Positions 25,719 through 35,060 of a DNA stretch of 64,000 bases are shown piece by piece. The position numbers and the translations under genes are program-made. Origin of the DNA: Legionella_C sp963803545 (GTDB lineage: Bacteria; Pseudomonadota; Gammaproteobacteria; Legionellales; Legionellaceae); assembly GCA_963803545.1 (NCBI GenBank), contig CAWDMX010000004.1, positions 62,001-126,000 of the forward strand, written 5' to 3'. How positions within the stretch are numbered: the stretch's first letter is position 1; each line of letters begins with the position of its first letter. The notes under the pieces were generated by a model. It was given only the letters and a program-made list of their open reading frames with translations, was not told where the DNA came from and did not search any database.

Positions 25719-26474
25719 TTATAAATACGCAGCAACAGACGCCATTAATAAGAAGCCGATAATTACATAGCTGAAATCGCGCAAGTTACAGCAGCGTTGT
25801 ACCATTACGCAACGCTCGAGCCCATGCAACGTGCCTAAGTATAAAAAAGTCCCCGCGGATGCGGCTATTAAAATAGGGTCAAACAACGAATTGGTCATGA
25901 AATTTTTACCCGTTGACCAGCCCAGGAAAATTCCAAAGGGAGTCATGCAGGCAAACGATAAGAAAAATAAAATGCTGTGGGTGCGCGCTAGAGTGCTTTT
26001 AGTTAGTTGCACCGCAATAGCAAAGCTCTCCGCCCACTTATGCACAATAATTGCTAAAAATAGCATAACAATCATCGGGCCGTTATGGTTTAGGCCTAAT
26101 GCAGCGCCAAGCATTAGCGAATGGATGGAAAGCATAGTCCACGCTAAAATAGCGAAGGCAGGATGATTGGTTTCTTGATGGTGGTACAGTTCCTTACCCA
26201 AATGTTCAAACCACAGAAAAAAGAGAAATACAGCACCACTCGTGATGAAAGCATAGGGGTAGTGATAGCCCATGTGGCGAAATAAGGCGTTCGCTTCTGG
26301 CAGCATATGCAGTAAAGCCGCCCCTAAAAAAACACCGGTTGCAAGGGTTTCACCAATTGGGAAATCAAGATGGCCCGCCAATGAGGCGCGTTTTTTAAAG
26401 GGATACCAGCCGGCTAATAACGTTATTACCGTAATTATCAGGGCAAACCAAATTTTTAATATTTCAGCCGACAT
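25719..26474 (-). CDS. ZIP-family divalent metal transporter
   Basis: Inner-membrane protein of 251 residues with about eight hydrophobic segments. The family metal-site motifs are visible: HMLPEA in the second helix region and HKWAESFAIAVQL in helix 4-5, plus a His-rich loop (YHHQETNH). ZIP proteins move Zn, Fe or Mn toward the cytoplasm. I choose the ATG at 26474 because GGGGAG lies 10 bases upstream; the TTG at 26504 has no such site. The start overlaps the end of the CDF gene by 11 bases, so both are likely one transcript. Confidence 0.88.
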   Translation of the reverse strand: MSAEILKIWFALIITVITLLAGWYPFKKRASLAGHLDFPIGETLATGVFLGAALLHMLPEANALFRHMGYHYPYAFITSGAVFLFFLWFEHLGKELYHHQETNHPAFAILAWTMLSIHSLMLGAALGLNHNGPMIVMLFLAIIVHKWAESFAIAVQLTKSTLARTHSILFFLSFACMTPFGIFLGWSTGKNFMTNSLFDPILIAASAGTFLYLGTLHGLERCVMVQRCCNLRDFSYVIIGFLLMASVAAYL

Positions 26475-27615
26475 CCGATTGTATCTCCCCATGAATAATT
26501 GCAAAAGTTGATAAAAAGCGCACTTTTTTTATTTCTGGAAAATGAAGCACATCAGCCGCAACGCGTTGCTGCAAAAAAGACGGGGGGTTGACGGTATCAG
26601 AAAAAAACAAATCAACGTAAATTTTTCCATCAAGGTAATGCAGTACCCAATTTTCTAAATGGGTGCACTCCTGCTGCCAAGGTAGAAATAAGTGCTCCTC
26701 TAACTGCAACCGATTCAAAAGACTCACGCAAGGTTGATTGAGCTCGTCATCCTCAGGGTCAACATGAACAACCACATCTTGCAGACGGGGTAGGCGCTTG
26801 AGCAATGCACCGTGAACTTGTTGGGCGATAAAATGCCCTTCGGAGACTGAAATGCGAGGTGAAACTAATATATGCACATCAATAAGAATATCGCCGCCCA
26901 TTAAGCGGCTTCGTAATTGGTGAATCTTACACACGCCCTGAACGGCTGTTATTGTGGAGTGAATAATAGAAAGGGTTTCAGAATCCACCGCAGTATCGAC
27001 CAATTCTTTGATGGAGTTCCAACCGTAGGTGATACCCATTTTACAAATTAAAAGGCCAACCACTAGTGCGGCGATTGGGTCAAAAAAAGTATAGCCCATC
27101 ATACTGCCAATTAAGCCGAATAATACCACAAGCGACGCGGCGGCATCGCTTCGGTGATGCCACGCATTAGCGATTATTAGGGATGAGTTTATCGTGGTTC
27201 CAATATAATGGGTGTAGTGAAAAAGCATTTCGTTGCAGGCGATTGAAATAACAGCAACCACAACCGATTGCAACATTGCTGATGCGGAATGATGGTACAT
27301 TAAATTTTCTAAAGCATCCCAGCCAATGCCAAAACCGGCAAGAATAAGCAGTAAAGCAAGAAGCATTGTTGCGGCTGTTTCAATACGCTGATGGCCGTAT
27401 GGATGCGAGATGTCGGCGTCTTGGCTGCCAAATTTTGCTGCAAATAATACGGTAGCGTCGGTAATTAAATCGGAAAAAGAATGAATGCCATCGGCAAACA
27501 GAGCGTGTGATTGATAGATTACGCCCGCGCATACTTTTATTAGGCCGAGGAGGGTATTTACAAACGCACCAATTAAAGTCGCTCTACGCGCGGATTTGTA
27601 GCGATTGTCGACCAT
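26464..27615 (-). CDS. Cation diffusion facilitator (CDF) metal exporter
   Basis: Inner-membrane H+/metal antiporter, 383 residues. The zinc-site motifs HSFSDLITD (about residue 45) and HHRSDAAAS (about 153) are present, with six hydrophobic segments, the conserved SHPYGHQRIE loop and a cytoplasmic C-terminal domain (DVHILVSPRISVSEGH ... VVHVDPEDDE). It is longer than FieF (about 300), the extra being a C-terminal extension of about 90 residues. It lies upstream of, and overlaps, the ZIP gene, so uptake- and efflux-type transporters are paired. Confidence 0.92.
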   Translation of the reverse strand: MVDNRYKSARRATLIGAFVNTLLGLIKVCAGVIYQSHALFADGIHSFSDLITDATVLFAAKFGSQDADISHPYGHQRIETAATMLLALLLILAGFGIGWDALENLMYHHSASAMLQSVVVAVISIACNEMLFHYTHYIGTTINSSLIIANAWHHRSDAAASLVVLFGLIGSMMGYTFFDPIAALVVGLLICKMGITYGWNSIKELVDTAVDSETLSIIHSTITAVQGVCKIHQLRSRLMGGDILIDVHILVSPRISVSEGHFIAQQVHGALLKRLPRLQDVVVHVDPEDDELNQPCVSLLNRLQLEEHLFLPWQQECTHLENWVLHYLDGKIYVDLFFSDTVNPPSFLQQRVAADVLHFPEIKKVRFLSTFAIIHGEIQSDVG

Positions 27616-27669
27616 GAAACAAGTTCCTGAGATAGCGCATGCTAAAGCGCGCTATTGTAATTGGTTTCT

Positions 27670-27864
27670 TTAAATATACAAGTCTGTCTGAATAAAATGG
27701 TGAGTCAGGTTTAAGTAAAATGCACTAAAAATGAGGGCAAGTAACACCTGGACACAGAGTTGCGGCGGCCACTTAATGATTTTTACAAAAATTATCAATA
27801 AAAGTTGCAAAACGTATAAAATTACTTGATAAACGACTGGATTGTGATCAATAGTCGCCACCAT
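27670..27864 (-). CDS. Possible small membrane protein
   Basis: A 64-codon frame in the divergent region between the CDF gene and petA encodes two hydrophobic stretches (VILYVLQLLLIIFVKII and VLLALIFSAFYLNL) separated by KWPPQ. There is no clear ribosome binding site and no recognised family. The 264-base spacer otherwise holds only the divergent start regions. It may be a chance frame in AT-rich DNA. Confidence 0.25.
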   Translation of the reverse strand: MVATIDHNPVVYQVILYVLQLLLIIFVKIIKWPPQLCVQVLLALIFSAFYLNLTHHFIQTDLYI

Positions 27865-27879
27865 TAACGAGGTTTATTA

Positions 27880-28497
27880 ATGTGTTCACTTTTATTAATC
27901 GCTATTCGTGGAAAAATTGCCGGTATGAACCATGAAAAAATAGATCATGAAAAAAGAGCGTTTTTGACGAGCGTTACTAAAGCGGTGGCCGGACTTGGGG
28001 TGGCGGGTTTTTTTATACCGTTCATTAGCTCCTGGTTTCCAAGCTCTAAAAAATCATTGGCGGACGCGAGAAAACGTATTAATGTGGCGGCGTTGCAACC
28101 CGGAGAATATTTGGTAACGCCGTGGCAGAATAAACCCATTTATGTTGTCCGTCGCAGCGCCGATATGCTGAAACAGCTTACAGCCGATGAAGCGTTGCTG
28201 CGCGACCCCCTGTCGCTCGTGGCGCAGCAACCAACTTATGCCCAAAATCGCTATCGCTCACTCAATCCCGAGTATCTCGTTTTAGTGGGTATTTGTACGC
28301 ACCTGGGCTGTACACCAAACGTTTTATCGGACCTTAATGATAAAATACCAGAAGGTCAACCGGGTTTTTTTTGCCCTTGTCATGGCTCCACCTTTGATAT
28401 GGCTGGACGTGTTTTTAAGGGCGTACCCGCGCCTATTAATTTGGAAATTCCGCCTTACAGATTTATTAACTCGGCAACCATTGAGATTGGCGAATAA
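27880..28497 (+). CDS. petA: Ubiquinol-cytochrome c reductase iron-sulfur subunit (Rieske)
   Basis: Rieske 2Fe-2S protein of the bc1 complex, up to 205 residues. An N-terminal Tat-like anchor (EKRAFLTSVTKAVAGLGVAG) leads to a periplasmic domain with the cluster-binding boxes CTHLGC and CPCHGS. GAGG 7 bases before 27880 favours this start, but most homologues begin at the second ATG (27925, MNHEKIDHEKR), so the first 15 residues are uncertain. First gene of petABC, 15 bases before petB. Confidence 0.95.
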   Translation: MCSLLLIAIRGKIAGMNHEKIDHEKRAFLTSVTKAVAGLGVAGFFIPFISSWFPSSKKSLADARKRINVAALQPGEYLVTPWQNKPIYVVRRSADMLKQLTADEALLRDPLSLVAQQPTYAQNRYRSLNPEYLVLVGICTHLGCTPNVLSDLNDKIPEGQPGFFCPCHGSTFDMAGRVFKGVPAPINLEIPPYRFINSATIEIGE

Positions 28498-28512
28498 TTA
28501 AGGACTTCTTTA

Positions 28513-29727
28513 TTGAAAAAGCTATTAAATTGGCTTGATGCTCGCTTACCTATTACCCCATTTTTTAAAAAAAATTTTAGCGAGTATTACGTTCCTAAAA
28601 ATTTAAATGTTTGGTACGTTTTTGGTTTTTTAGCTCTGTTTGTTTTGGGGAATCAATTATTATCAGGCTTGTGGCTCGCAATGTTTTACACGCCAACGGT
28701 ACAGCAGGCTTTTTTCTCCGTACAGACCATCATGCGCGATGTTAATTATGGTTGGTTTATACGTTACCTGCATACCACGGGCGCTTCTTTTTTCTTTATT
28801 ATTTTATATCTCCATATTTTCCGCGGCTTATTGTATGGCTCGTATAAAAATCCCCGAGAATTGCTGTGGATAATTGGAGTTTTCTTGTATGTTTTGCTGA
28901 TGGTGGAGGCTTTTTGCGGATATCTGTTGCCTTGGGGCCAGCTGTCTTATTGGGGGGCGAAAGTGGTAACTTCTCTTTTTAGCTCTCTACCGCTAATTGG
29001 TGAGCACCTGACGCTTTGGATTCGTGGGGACGTGGGGTTAGGAAACACTTTGTTACAGCGCTTTTATGTACTGCACAGTATTGCAATTCCGCTTTTGTTT
29101 GGTTTTTTTGTCTATTTGCATCTGGTCGCCTTACGCACGGTTGGTTCCAATAATCCGGAGGGGATTGAAATTTCTCACCGGCTTGATACGCATGGAAAAC
29201 CTGTGGATAGGGTTGCCTTTCATCCCTATTACACGCTTAAGGATTGTTTTAGTTTAGTCGTATTTTTGCTGCTGTTTTTTAGTGTTGTATTTTTTATACC
29301 CACCTTGGGCGGAATTTTTTTAGAACCGGTTAATTTACAAGCCGCAAACCCCTTGGTTACGCCTGAAAACATAAGCCCTAATTGGTATTTAGCTCCTTAC
29401 TACGCGATGGTACGCGCTGTTCCGGATAAGCTTATGGGGGTGCTTCTGCCTTTTAGCGCATTACTGCTTCTTTTTTTGCTGCCCTGGCTTGATAACAGTC
29501 CGGTACGGTCGATGCGCTACAAAGGCACGCTTTCAAGAGCATTTTTAGCACTCTTTTGTATCGCATTTGTAAGTTTGTGTTATTTAGGCAAGCAAGAGCT
29601 TACACCTATAGTGCTTCACGGTTCGCGCGTTTTTATAGTGTTGTATTTTGCGTATTTTTTATTAATGCCCGTGTACACGCGCTACGAACAGGCGCTCATT
29701 CCTCCCCGAAGTATTGCCAATGCGTAA
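28513..29727 (+). CDS. petB: Cytochrome b of the bc1 complex
   Basis: Integral-membrane cytochrome b, 404 residues, with the quinol sites of complex III. The start is TTG with AAGGA upstream. Visible are the haem-ligand helices (RYLHTTGASFFFI and the paired His in FVYLHLVAL), the Qi/Qo region LPWGQLSYWGAKV, and the PEW-type loop in the form SPNWYLAPYYAM: the usual PEW Glu is replaced (position reads PNW). That substitution in the Qo motif is notable, though the rest is normal. Confidence 0.96.
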   Translation: MKKLLNWLDARLPITPFFKKNFSEYYVPKNLNVWYVFGFLALFVLGNQLLSGLWLAMFYTPTVQQAFFSVQTIMRDVNYGWFIRYLHTTGASFFFIILYLHIFRGLLYGSYKNPRELLWIIGVFLYVLLMVEAFCGYLLPWGQLSYWGAKVVTSLFSSLPLIGEHLTLWIRGDVGLGNTLLQRFYVLHSIAIPLLFGFFVYLHLVALRTVGSNNPEGIEISHRLDTHGKPVDRVAFHPYYTLKDCFSLVVFLLLFFSVVFFIPTLGGIFLEPVNLQAANPLVTPENISPNWYLAPYYAMVRAVPDKLMGVLLPFSALLLLFLLPWLDNSPVRSMRYKGTLSRAFLALFCIAFVSLCYLGKQELTPIVLHGSRVFIVLYFAYFLLMPVYTRYEQALIPPRSIANA

Positions 29728-30388
29728 CGCTCTGAAAAAATTCGGAAGCACCGGCGTAGTACTAATCGCGGTTGTTAGTGGGGCGCTGCTGGGTCTGTTT
29801 TATCTTCAAGTATTTGAAGCGCGTCAGCGCATTCAGTTGCAGCGAGGGGCGCGAATTTTTAGCAATTTTTGCGCCGGCTGTCATTCGTTACGCTACCTCA
29901 CGTATCAGGATATAGCCCACAAATTAAATCTTCTTACAGTCGAGGGTCGCGTTGACACGCGGTTGGTATCAACCCTTCAATTTAGCTCCGCAAAACTAAC
30001 AGAACCGCTGGCAAGCACCATTGCACCAGAGGACCAAAAAAAATGGTTTATCCAACCGCCACCGGATTTATCATTTAGTGCCGAAACGCATGGAAAAAAT
30101 TGGGTTGTTGCTTATATGCATGGATTTTATAAAGATTCCCGACAAGCTTTTGGCAGCAATAACAGGGTGCTTAAAAATGGGGTGATGCCTAATGTAATGG
30201 ACGCTTGGTCCAGGCAAATTAGTACTGGTGAGTTTGATCAAGCGGTAGTGGATGTTGCTGAGTTTTTGCAGTACGCGGCAGCTCCTGAACAGATTGAGCG
30301 ATACCGAATAGGGATTGTGGTTATAGCTTTTTTATTGATATGGTGTATTTTGATGTATCAGCTTAGAAAGTTTTATCCTTTAAAATAA
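29720..30388 (+). CDS. petC: Cytochrome c1
   Basis: Haem-binding subunit of the bc1 complex. The ATG at 29720 overlaps the petB stop by 8 bases. It has an N-terminal hydrophobic signal/anchor, the haem attachment motif CAGCH followed by SLRY, the distal PPDLS block, a Met-containing region (MPNVM) and a C-terminal membrane helix (IGIVVIAFLLIWCILMYQL). Length is 222 residues, close to the usual 240. Confidence 0.95.
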   Translation: MRNALKKFGSTGVVLIAVVSGALLGLFYLQVFEARQRIQLQRGARIFSNFCAGCHSLRYLTYQDIAHKLNLLTVEGRVDTRLVSTLQFSSAKLTEPLASTIAPEDQKKWFIQPPPDLSFSAETHGKNWVVAYMHGFYKDSRQAFGSNNRVLKNGVMPNVMDAWSRQISTGEFDQAVVDVAEFLQYAAAPEQIERYRIGIVVIAFLLIWCILMYQLRKFYPLK

Positions 30389-30564
30389 TAAAATATATCG
30401 TCCTCATTCCCCCTAGTAATTCAAAGCTGTGGTAAAATAGTTTATTTTGGTGCTCATTAGTACTTTTTATTTGAGCGTAATTTTCAAAAGTATTTTTAAT
30501 TCAGTGACTTAGTTTTAGGCGTTAGTTCTGAAGATGCTACTAAATCCTCTGGGGGAGTTTAAAT

Positions 30565-31182
30565 ATGGCAATTGTTGCTAAACGTACCATTATGTCTTTG
30601 TATTCCGATTGCGATGATGTTTACAGTCATCAGGTTCGCATTGTTTTAGCTGAAAAAGGAGTTAATGTAGAAATTCTTTACGCAAAAGAATCCGATGCTA
30701 ATAAAGATTTGCTCGCAATTAATCCCTACGGCACCGTTCCTACTTTGGTGGACCGCGAATTGGTGTTGTACGAGGCGCGCATCATTATGGAATATTTAGA
30801 CGAGCGTTTTCCTCATCCGCCTTTGCTACCGGTTTACCCCGTTTCACGCGCTGAAACGCGTAAGATGATGTACCGTATTGAAAAAGACTGGTATCAACTG
30901 TTTAACCAAATCAAAAATAATTGCGACGTTGAGTCGTCTCGGAAAAAATTGCTGGACAGTTTAGTAATGCTTGAGCCTGTTTTTGCCGACAAGCCTTATT
31001 TCCTTAGCGAAGAATTATCGTTGCTGGATTGCGCGCTGGCACCGTTACTTTGGCGTTTACCTCAACTGGGTGTCGTTATTCCTGATGAAGCAAAAGCATT
31101 GCAGGCTTACATCCAACGACTATTTAAACGCGATTCTTTTCAAGCCAGTCTTACGGAAACAGAAAAGGAAAGGGCTGCTTAA
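30565..31182 (+). CDS. sspA: Stringent starvation protein A
   Basis: Glutathione-S-transferase-fold protein that binds RNA polymerase, 205 residues. The thioredoxin-like N-terminal domain begins MSLYSDCDDVYSHQVRIVL and contains INPYGTVPTLVDRELVLYE; the C-terminal helical domain has LSLLDCALAPLLWRL. A strong GGGGGAG site precedes the ATG. The 176-base leader upstream is AT-rich with no clear promoter. It is followed 2 bases later by sspB, the standard gammaproteobacterial arrangement after petABC. Confidence 0.96.
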   Translation: MAIVAKRTIMSLYSDCDDVYSHQVRIVLAEKGVNVEILYAKESDANKDLLAINPYGTVPTLVDRELVLYEARIIMEYLDERFPHPPLLPVYPVSRAETRKMMYRIEKDWYQLFNQIKNNCDVESSRKKLLDSLVMLEPVFADKPYFLSEELSLLDCALAPLLWRLPQLGVVIPDEAKALQAYIQRLFKRDSFQASLTETEKERAA

Positions 31183-31184
31183 TC

Positions 31185-31586
31185 ATGACCTCTAATAAAC
31201 CCTATTTAATCCGTGCTATCTTTGATTGGTTGGTTGATAACAAGCTCACACCCTATATTTTAGTGGACGCGGACGTGGACGGTGTTCAAGTGCCGCAGGA
31301 CTTTGTAAATAATGGGCGTATTGTTTTAAATATTTCCCCGGAAGCGTGTCGCGGCCTCCACTTGGAAAACGATCGCATTGTTTTTACTGCGCGTTTTGGT
31401 GGTATCACCAACCAAATATTTGTAGTGCCAAGGGCGGTTCTGGCAATCTATGCGAAAGAAAATGGCCGAGGTATGGAGTTTGGAGAAGATTTAGACGACG
31501 CAATTCCGGCAACCAGCACGACTGAAAAAGGAAAAGGGAAACCTGCTTTATCCTTGGTTAGAAAAGACAGTCTTAAGGATGACTAA
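31185..31586 (+). CDS. sspB: ClpXP adaptor SspB
   Basis: SspB carries ssrA-tagged proteins to ClpXP. The 133 residues show the N-terminal dimerisation/peptide-binding domain (YLIRAIFDWLVDNKLTPYI, ARFGG), a disordered linker, and a C-terminal ClpX-binding tail (GKPALSLVRK) matching the usual RPxLRVVK-type motif. Confidence 0.96.
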   Translation: MTSNKPYLIRAIFDWLVDNKLTPYILVDADVDGVQVPQDFVNNGRIVLNISPEACRGLHLENDRIVFTARFGGITNQIFVVPRAVLAIYAKENGRGMEFGEDLDDAIPATSTTEKGKGKPALSLVRKDSLKDD

Positions 31587-31601
31587 AGTTATCAGTCTAC
31601 T

Positions 31602-32102
31602 ATGAGTGCGTTCCAAAATTATAAAAATTCGACATTTGGCCAACTTCGGCTGCATTTGGCCGATGAACGCGCTACTCAAGAACTGGCGCAAAGAACAGCA
31701 TTAGGGCTTTCTTTGCCGGCATTGTTCACCTTTATAGGCGAAATTGGAACGGGTAAAACCACTTTTATTCGCGCGTTATTGCGAAGCCTTGGAGTACGCG
31801 AGGCAATTAAAAGTCCGACCTACTCACTGGTTGAAAGCTATGAAACCCCTAAGGGATTGATTCATCATTTTGATTTGTACCGTATTGCCGATGACGCAGA
31901 GCTAGAATATACGGGATTTAGGGATTATTTTAATGAGCCGGCCTTGTGCTGTATAGAGTGGCCACAACGTATTTCAAAAGGTATCATTAAAACGGATGTA
32001 GAATTTACTATCACCACCAACGGCGACTCCCGAATGATAGATATAAAAGCGATTAGCGCACAGGGAGATCTTATTGTAAACCGTCTTAGCAGTGAGCTAT
32101 GA
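31602..32102 (+). CDS. tsaE: tRNA threonylcarbamoyladenosine biosynthesis ATPase TsaE
   Basis: P-loop ATPase that works with TsaB and TsaD in making t6A37 of tRNAs. The Walker A motif GEIGTGKTT, the switch region SPTYSLVESYE, HFDLYRI and the C-terminal IEWPQRI are all present in 166 residues. It overlaps the amidase gene by 4 bases at the head of tsaE-amiB-mutL-miaA. Confidence 0.95.
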   Translation: MSAFQNYKNSTFGQLRLHLADERATQELAQRTALGLSLPALFTFIGEIGTGKTTFIRALLRSLGVREAIKSPTYSLVESYETPKGLIHHFDLYRIADDAELEYTGFRDYFNEPALCCIEWPQRISKGIIKTDVEFTITTNGDSRMIDIKAISAQGDLIVNRLSSEL

Positions 32103-33454
32103 TGCAAAATAAAAAAAATTGGGTACGGTATTTTTTTGCAGCTATTTTTTTAAGCTTAGGGTATTCGTTGCTTTTTGCGGCAAAATTACAGGTAGTGGAA
32201 ATTCGCCAAAAAGCGGGTAAAACCTCTTTGTTTTTCAAAACAGATATTCCAGTACACCATCGTATTTTTACGCTAACCAATCCGGATAGGATTGTTATTG
32301 ATTTTGAAAAAACAACCCTCGCTTTTGCCATTAGTAAATTTAAACTGGATAACCCCCTGGTGAAAAACATCCGAACCGGTCATCCGAATCCGCAAACACT
32401 GCGTTTGGTTTTAGAAGTTAATAGTGCGGTGCTGCCGCGCCCTGTTCTTCCATCAAAATCGTCTAAAACTAATTTTATTTTTGCCCTAGAAAGCGCAACA
32501 AATCCGCTTACGATTGTGACCAAGAAAGTCCCCGCCAACAGCTCGAACGCAAAAGCCCTCGGTACTACTACAAAGCTGCTCCCTCGGAAAGTAATTGTGG
32601 TGCTCGACCCCGGGCATGGTGGTAAAGACCCAGGAGCTAGAGGCCCCCGTAAAACCCTAGAAAAAAACGTCACTTTAGCTATAGCACAGCAGTTAAAACT
32701 CATTATCGATAAAGAGCCTGGCATGCGTGCGGTTTTAACACGCCAAGGCGATTACTACGTAGGTCTTAGGGAGCGCTTAACGATTGCCCGAAAGTACAAC
32801 GCGGATGTATTTGTTTCAATCCACGCGGATGCTTTTATTCGTCAAAGCTCAAACGGTGCTTCAATATTTGCTTTATCGCAACGAGGCGCTACGAGTGAAG
32901 CCGCGCGCTGGCTTGCTGAAAAAGAAAACTATTCGGAACTGGGTGGGGTAAATTTAAAAAACTTGGACGACCAAAGTGGTCTTGTCCGTACGGTTTTAAT
33001 TGATTTATCGCAAACCGCTACCGTTGGCGCAAGCCTGCATATGGGCGAGTATGTATTAAAAAATCTGAGCCGTATCACGCGTTTACACAACGTGAAAGTG
33101 GAGCAAGCTCGATTTATGGTATTAAAATCACCAGATATTCCCTCTATTTTAATTGAAACCGGCTTTATTTCTAATCCTCGTGAGGAAGCAAGCCTGAGCA
33201 ATTATAAGTATCAATCGCGTTTAGCACGGTCTATTTTTTCAGGGCTTAAAAGATACTTTTGGGAATACCCACCCCATGGCACAACCATCGAGGCTCAAGC
33301 CAATAATCGTATTCATATCGTAAAAGCCGGGGACACCTATCAAAAACTGGCTTCGCGCTATCGTGTACCGGTGTCGGTTATTGCGCGAGCAAATCACGCT
33401 CACGGGACTACGATTTTAATTGGTCAGCACCTAATAATTCCTGCCGTAGTTTAA
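32099..33454 (+). CDS. amiB: N-acetylmuramoyl-L-alanine amidase AmiB/AmiC type with LysM
   Basis: Periplasmic septal peptidoglycan amidase, 451 residues. A signal peptide at the N-terminus is followed by an AMIN domain (about 30-135), the zinc amidase_3 domain (VLDPGHGGKDPGARG with the first zinc His, SIHADAF with the second, and IETGFISN with the catalytic Glu), and a LysM domain at the C-terminus (HIVKAGDTYQKLASRYRVP). The gene order with tsaE and mutL supports the AmiB assignment. Confidence 0.94.
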   Translation: MMQNKKNWVRYFFAAIFLSLGYSLLFAAKLQVVEIRQKAGKTSLFFKTDIPVHHRIFTLTNPDRIVIDFEKTTLAFAISKFKLDNPLVKNIRTGHPNPQTLRLVLEVNSAVLPRPVLPSKSSKTNFIFALESATNPLTIVTKKVPANSSNAKALGTTTKLLPRKVIVVLDPGHGGKDPGARGPRKTLEKNVTLAIAQQLKLIIDKEPGMRAVLTRQGDYYVGLRERLTIARKYNADVFVSIHADAFIRQSSNGASIFALSQRGATSEAARWLAEKENYSELGGVNLKNLDDQSGLVRTVLIDLSQTATVGASLHMGEYVLKNLSRITRLHNVKVEQARFMVLKSPDIPSILIETGFISNPREEASLSNYKYQSRLARSIFSGLKRYFWEYPPHGTTIEAQANNRIHIVKAGDTYQKLASRYRVPVSVIARANHAHGTTILIGQHLIIPAVV

Positions 33455-33455
33455 A

Positions 33456-35060
33456 ATGCGTATTCGACAATTACCAAGTTTACTTGCGAACCAAATTGCT
33501 GCCGGTGAAGTGATAGAGCGTCCCGCGTCTGTGGTTAAAGAGTTATTAGAAAACGCATTAGATGCCAACGCCAATTCTATTGTTGTAGATATTGGATACG
33601 GGGGTTTAAATCGTATTAAAGTGGACGATGATGGTTGTGGCATCGTGGCCGAAGACCTTCCGTTGGCAATATCGGCGCACGCGACCAGTAAAATTTTTGA
33701 AATGAACGATTTGTCGTATATAACGACGATGGGGTTTCGTGGGGAAGCTTTAGCAAGTATTGCTTCCGTTTCCCGGATGTCGATATGCTCTCGAACCGCG
33801 TGCCAAAAGGTTGGCGCGCTCCTGCGCTGTTATACGCAGCCAATGGACGTCGCTGACAGCCCCAGAAAGCCCGGAACGACGATTGACGTTCGTGATATTT
33901 TTTATAATGCTCCTGTGCGAAAAAAATTTCTTAAAAGCGAACGTTCGGAATTTATGGCAATTGAGGCCGTTGTCCGGCGCTTTGCTCTAAGCGCTCCTCA
34001 TATTAATCTCGTGCTAATTCATAACCAACAGACGGTACTACAGTTGCCCGCAGCCGGTGACGCATGCAGTTTAAAAAATAGGATTGCAAAAATATTTGGC
34101 AAAAAATTTATTGAAAACTCTATTCGAGTAGACGTTACTCACGCCAATACGCAACTCCAGGGCTGGCTGAGTGATGTAACGCTGCAACGCAGTCAAAATG
34201 ATCGCCTATGGGTGTATATTAATGCACGCATGGTTCGAGATAGGTTGCTTAATAACGCTGTTAAGAGCGCTTATGAAGGGCTGTTGTACCCGGGTCGGTT
34301 TCCAAGTGGGGTAGTCTTTTTACGAATTGATCCGTTGGAAATTGATGTTAACGTTCATCCCACCAAGCACGAGGTGCGTTTCCAGCAACCGCGTATTATC
34401 CATGATTTCATAGCCTCTAATATAAAATTAATGCTGGCAGCACGTGACGAATCGCCCGTTCGCAATCACTACGCCTTCCAGGATAATCGCCCTAACTTGC
34501 AGCTAAAAGAGCGCGAACCTTACATCGCGTCGCTTCCTTCAAAAACAAAGGGGGATGAAAAAAAAATATTTATAACACTTAATTATCGCTATGTGATTTA
34601 CGGCGATAATGCTGAAAAAACCCTGATAGACAGTATTAACTTACACAAGCATTGGCTGCGCCAACAGATTAGCAAGGCGTCGCTGCCGCTGGCAAGACGG
34701 CCCTTACTAACCACCGTGGAAATCAAGGATATTACCGTAGACAACAAGACCCTAGAGACGCTGAATAGGGCGGGTTTTGAAATTGAGACGCGGGATAAAA
34801 ATTTACGAGTTGCAACACTGCCGTTAATAGTTCCGGAGTTGGATATAAAATCTTTTTTTCACCACATTGCCGTGGCAGAGCACCTAAGCTTTGCCGACGT
34901 ACTGGAACTTCTTATTCACAATCAAACCTATACCACCAGTCAGCTTAATGAATACAGCGCAGAGCATGAGCATTTTATTAAGCAAACTAATTTCACAGAC
35001 TGCATGAAAGTACTAAACGAAGATAACTGTTTAAAATTTTTAGAGCTTAGTGATGCGTAA
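33456..35060 (+). CDS. mutL: DNA mismatch repair protein MutL
   Basis: Cytoplasmic GHKL ATPase linking MutS to downstream repair. Motifs: IAAGEVIERPASVVKELLEN, NALDAN, DDGCGI and GFRGEALASI in the N-terminal ATPase domain, and VNVHPTKHEVRF in the transducer domain. The protein is 534 residues, somewhat short (E. coli about 615), the difference lying in the linker. I see no DQHAxxER or endonuclease metal motif, as in MutH-type gammaproteobacterial MutL. It begins one base after the amidase stop. Confidence 0.96.
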   Translation: MRIRQLPSLLANQIAAGEVIERPASVVKELLENALDANANSIVVDIGYGGLNRIKVDDDGCGIVAEDLPLAISAHATSKIFEMNDLSYITTMGFRGEALASIASVSRMSICSRTACQKVGALLRCYTQPMDVADSPRKPGTTIDVRDIFYNAPVRKKFLKSERSEFMAIEAVVRRFALSAPHINLVLIHNQQTVLQLPAAGDACSLKNRIAKIFGKKFIENSIRVDVTHANTQLQGWLSDVTLQRSQNDRLWVYINARMVRDRLLNNAVKSAYEGLLYPGRFPSGVVFLRIDPLEIDVNVHPTKHEVRFQQPRIIHDFIASNIKLMLAARDESPVRNHYAFQDNRPNLQLKEREPYIASLPSKTKGDEKKIFITLNYRYVIYGDNAEKTLIDSINLHKHWLRQQISKASLPLARRPLLTTVEIKDITVDNKTLETLNRAGFEIETRDKNLRVATLPLIVPELDIKSFFHHIAVAEHLSFADVLELLIHNQTYTTSQLNEYSAEHEHFIKQTNFTDCMKVLNEDNCLKFLELSDA

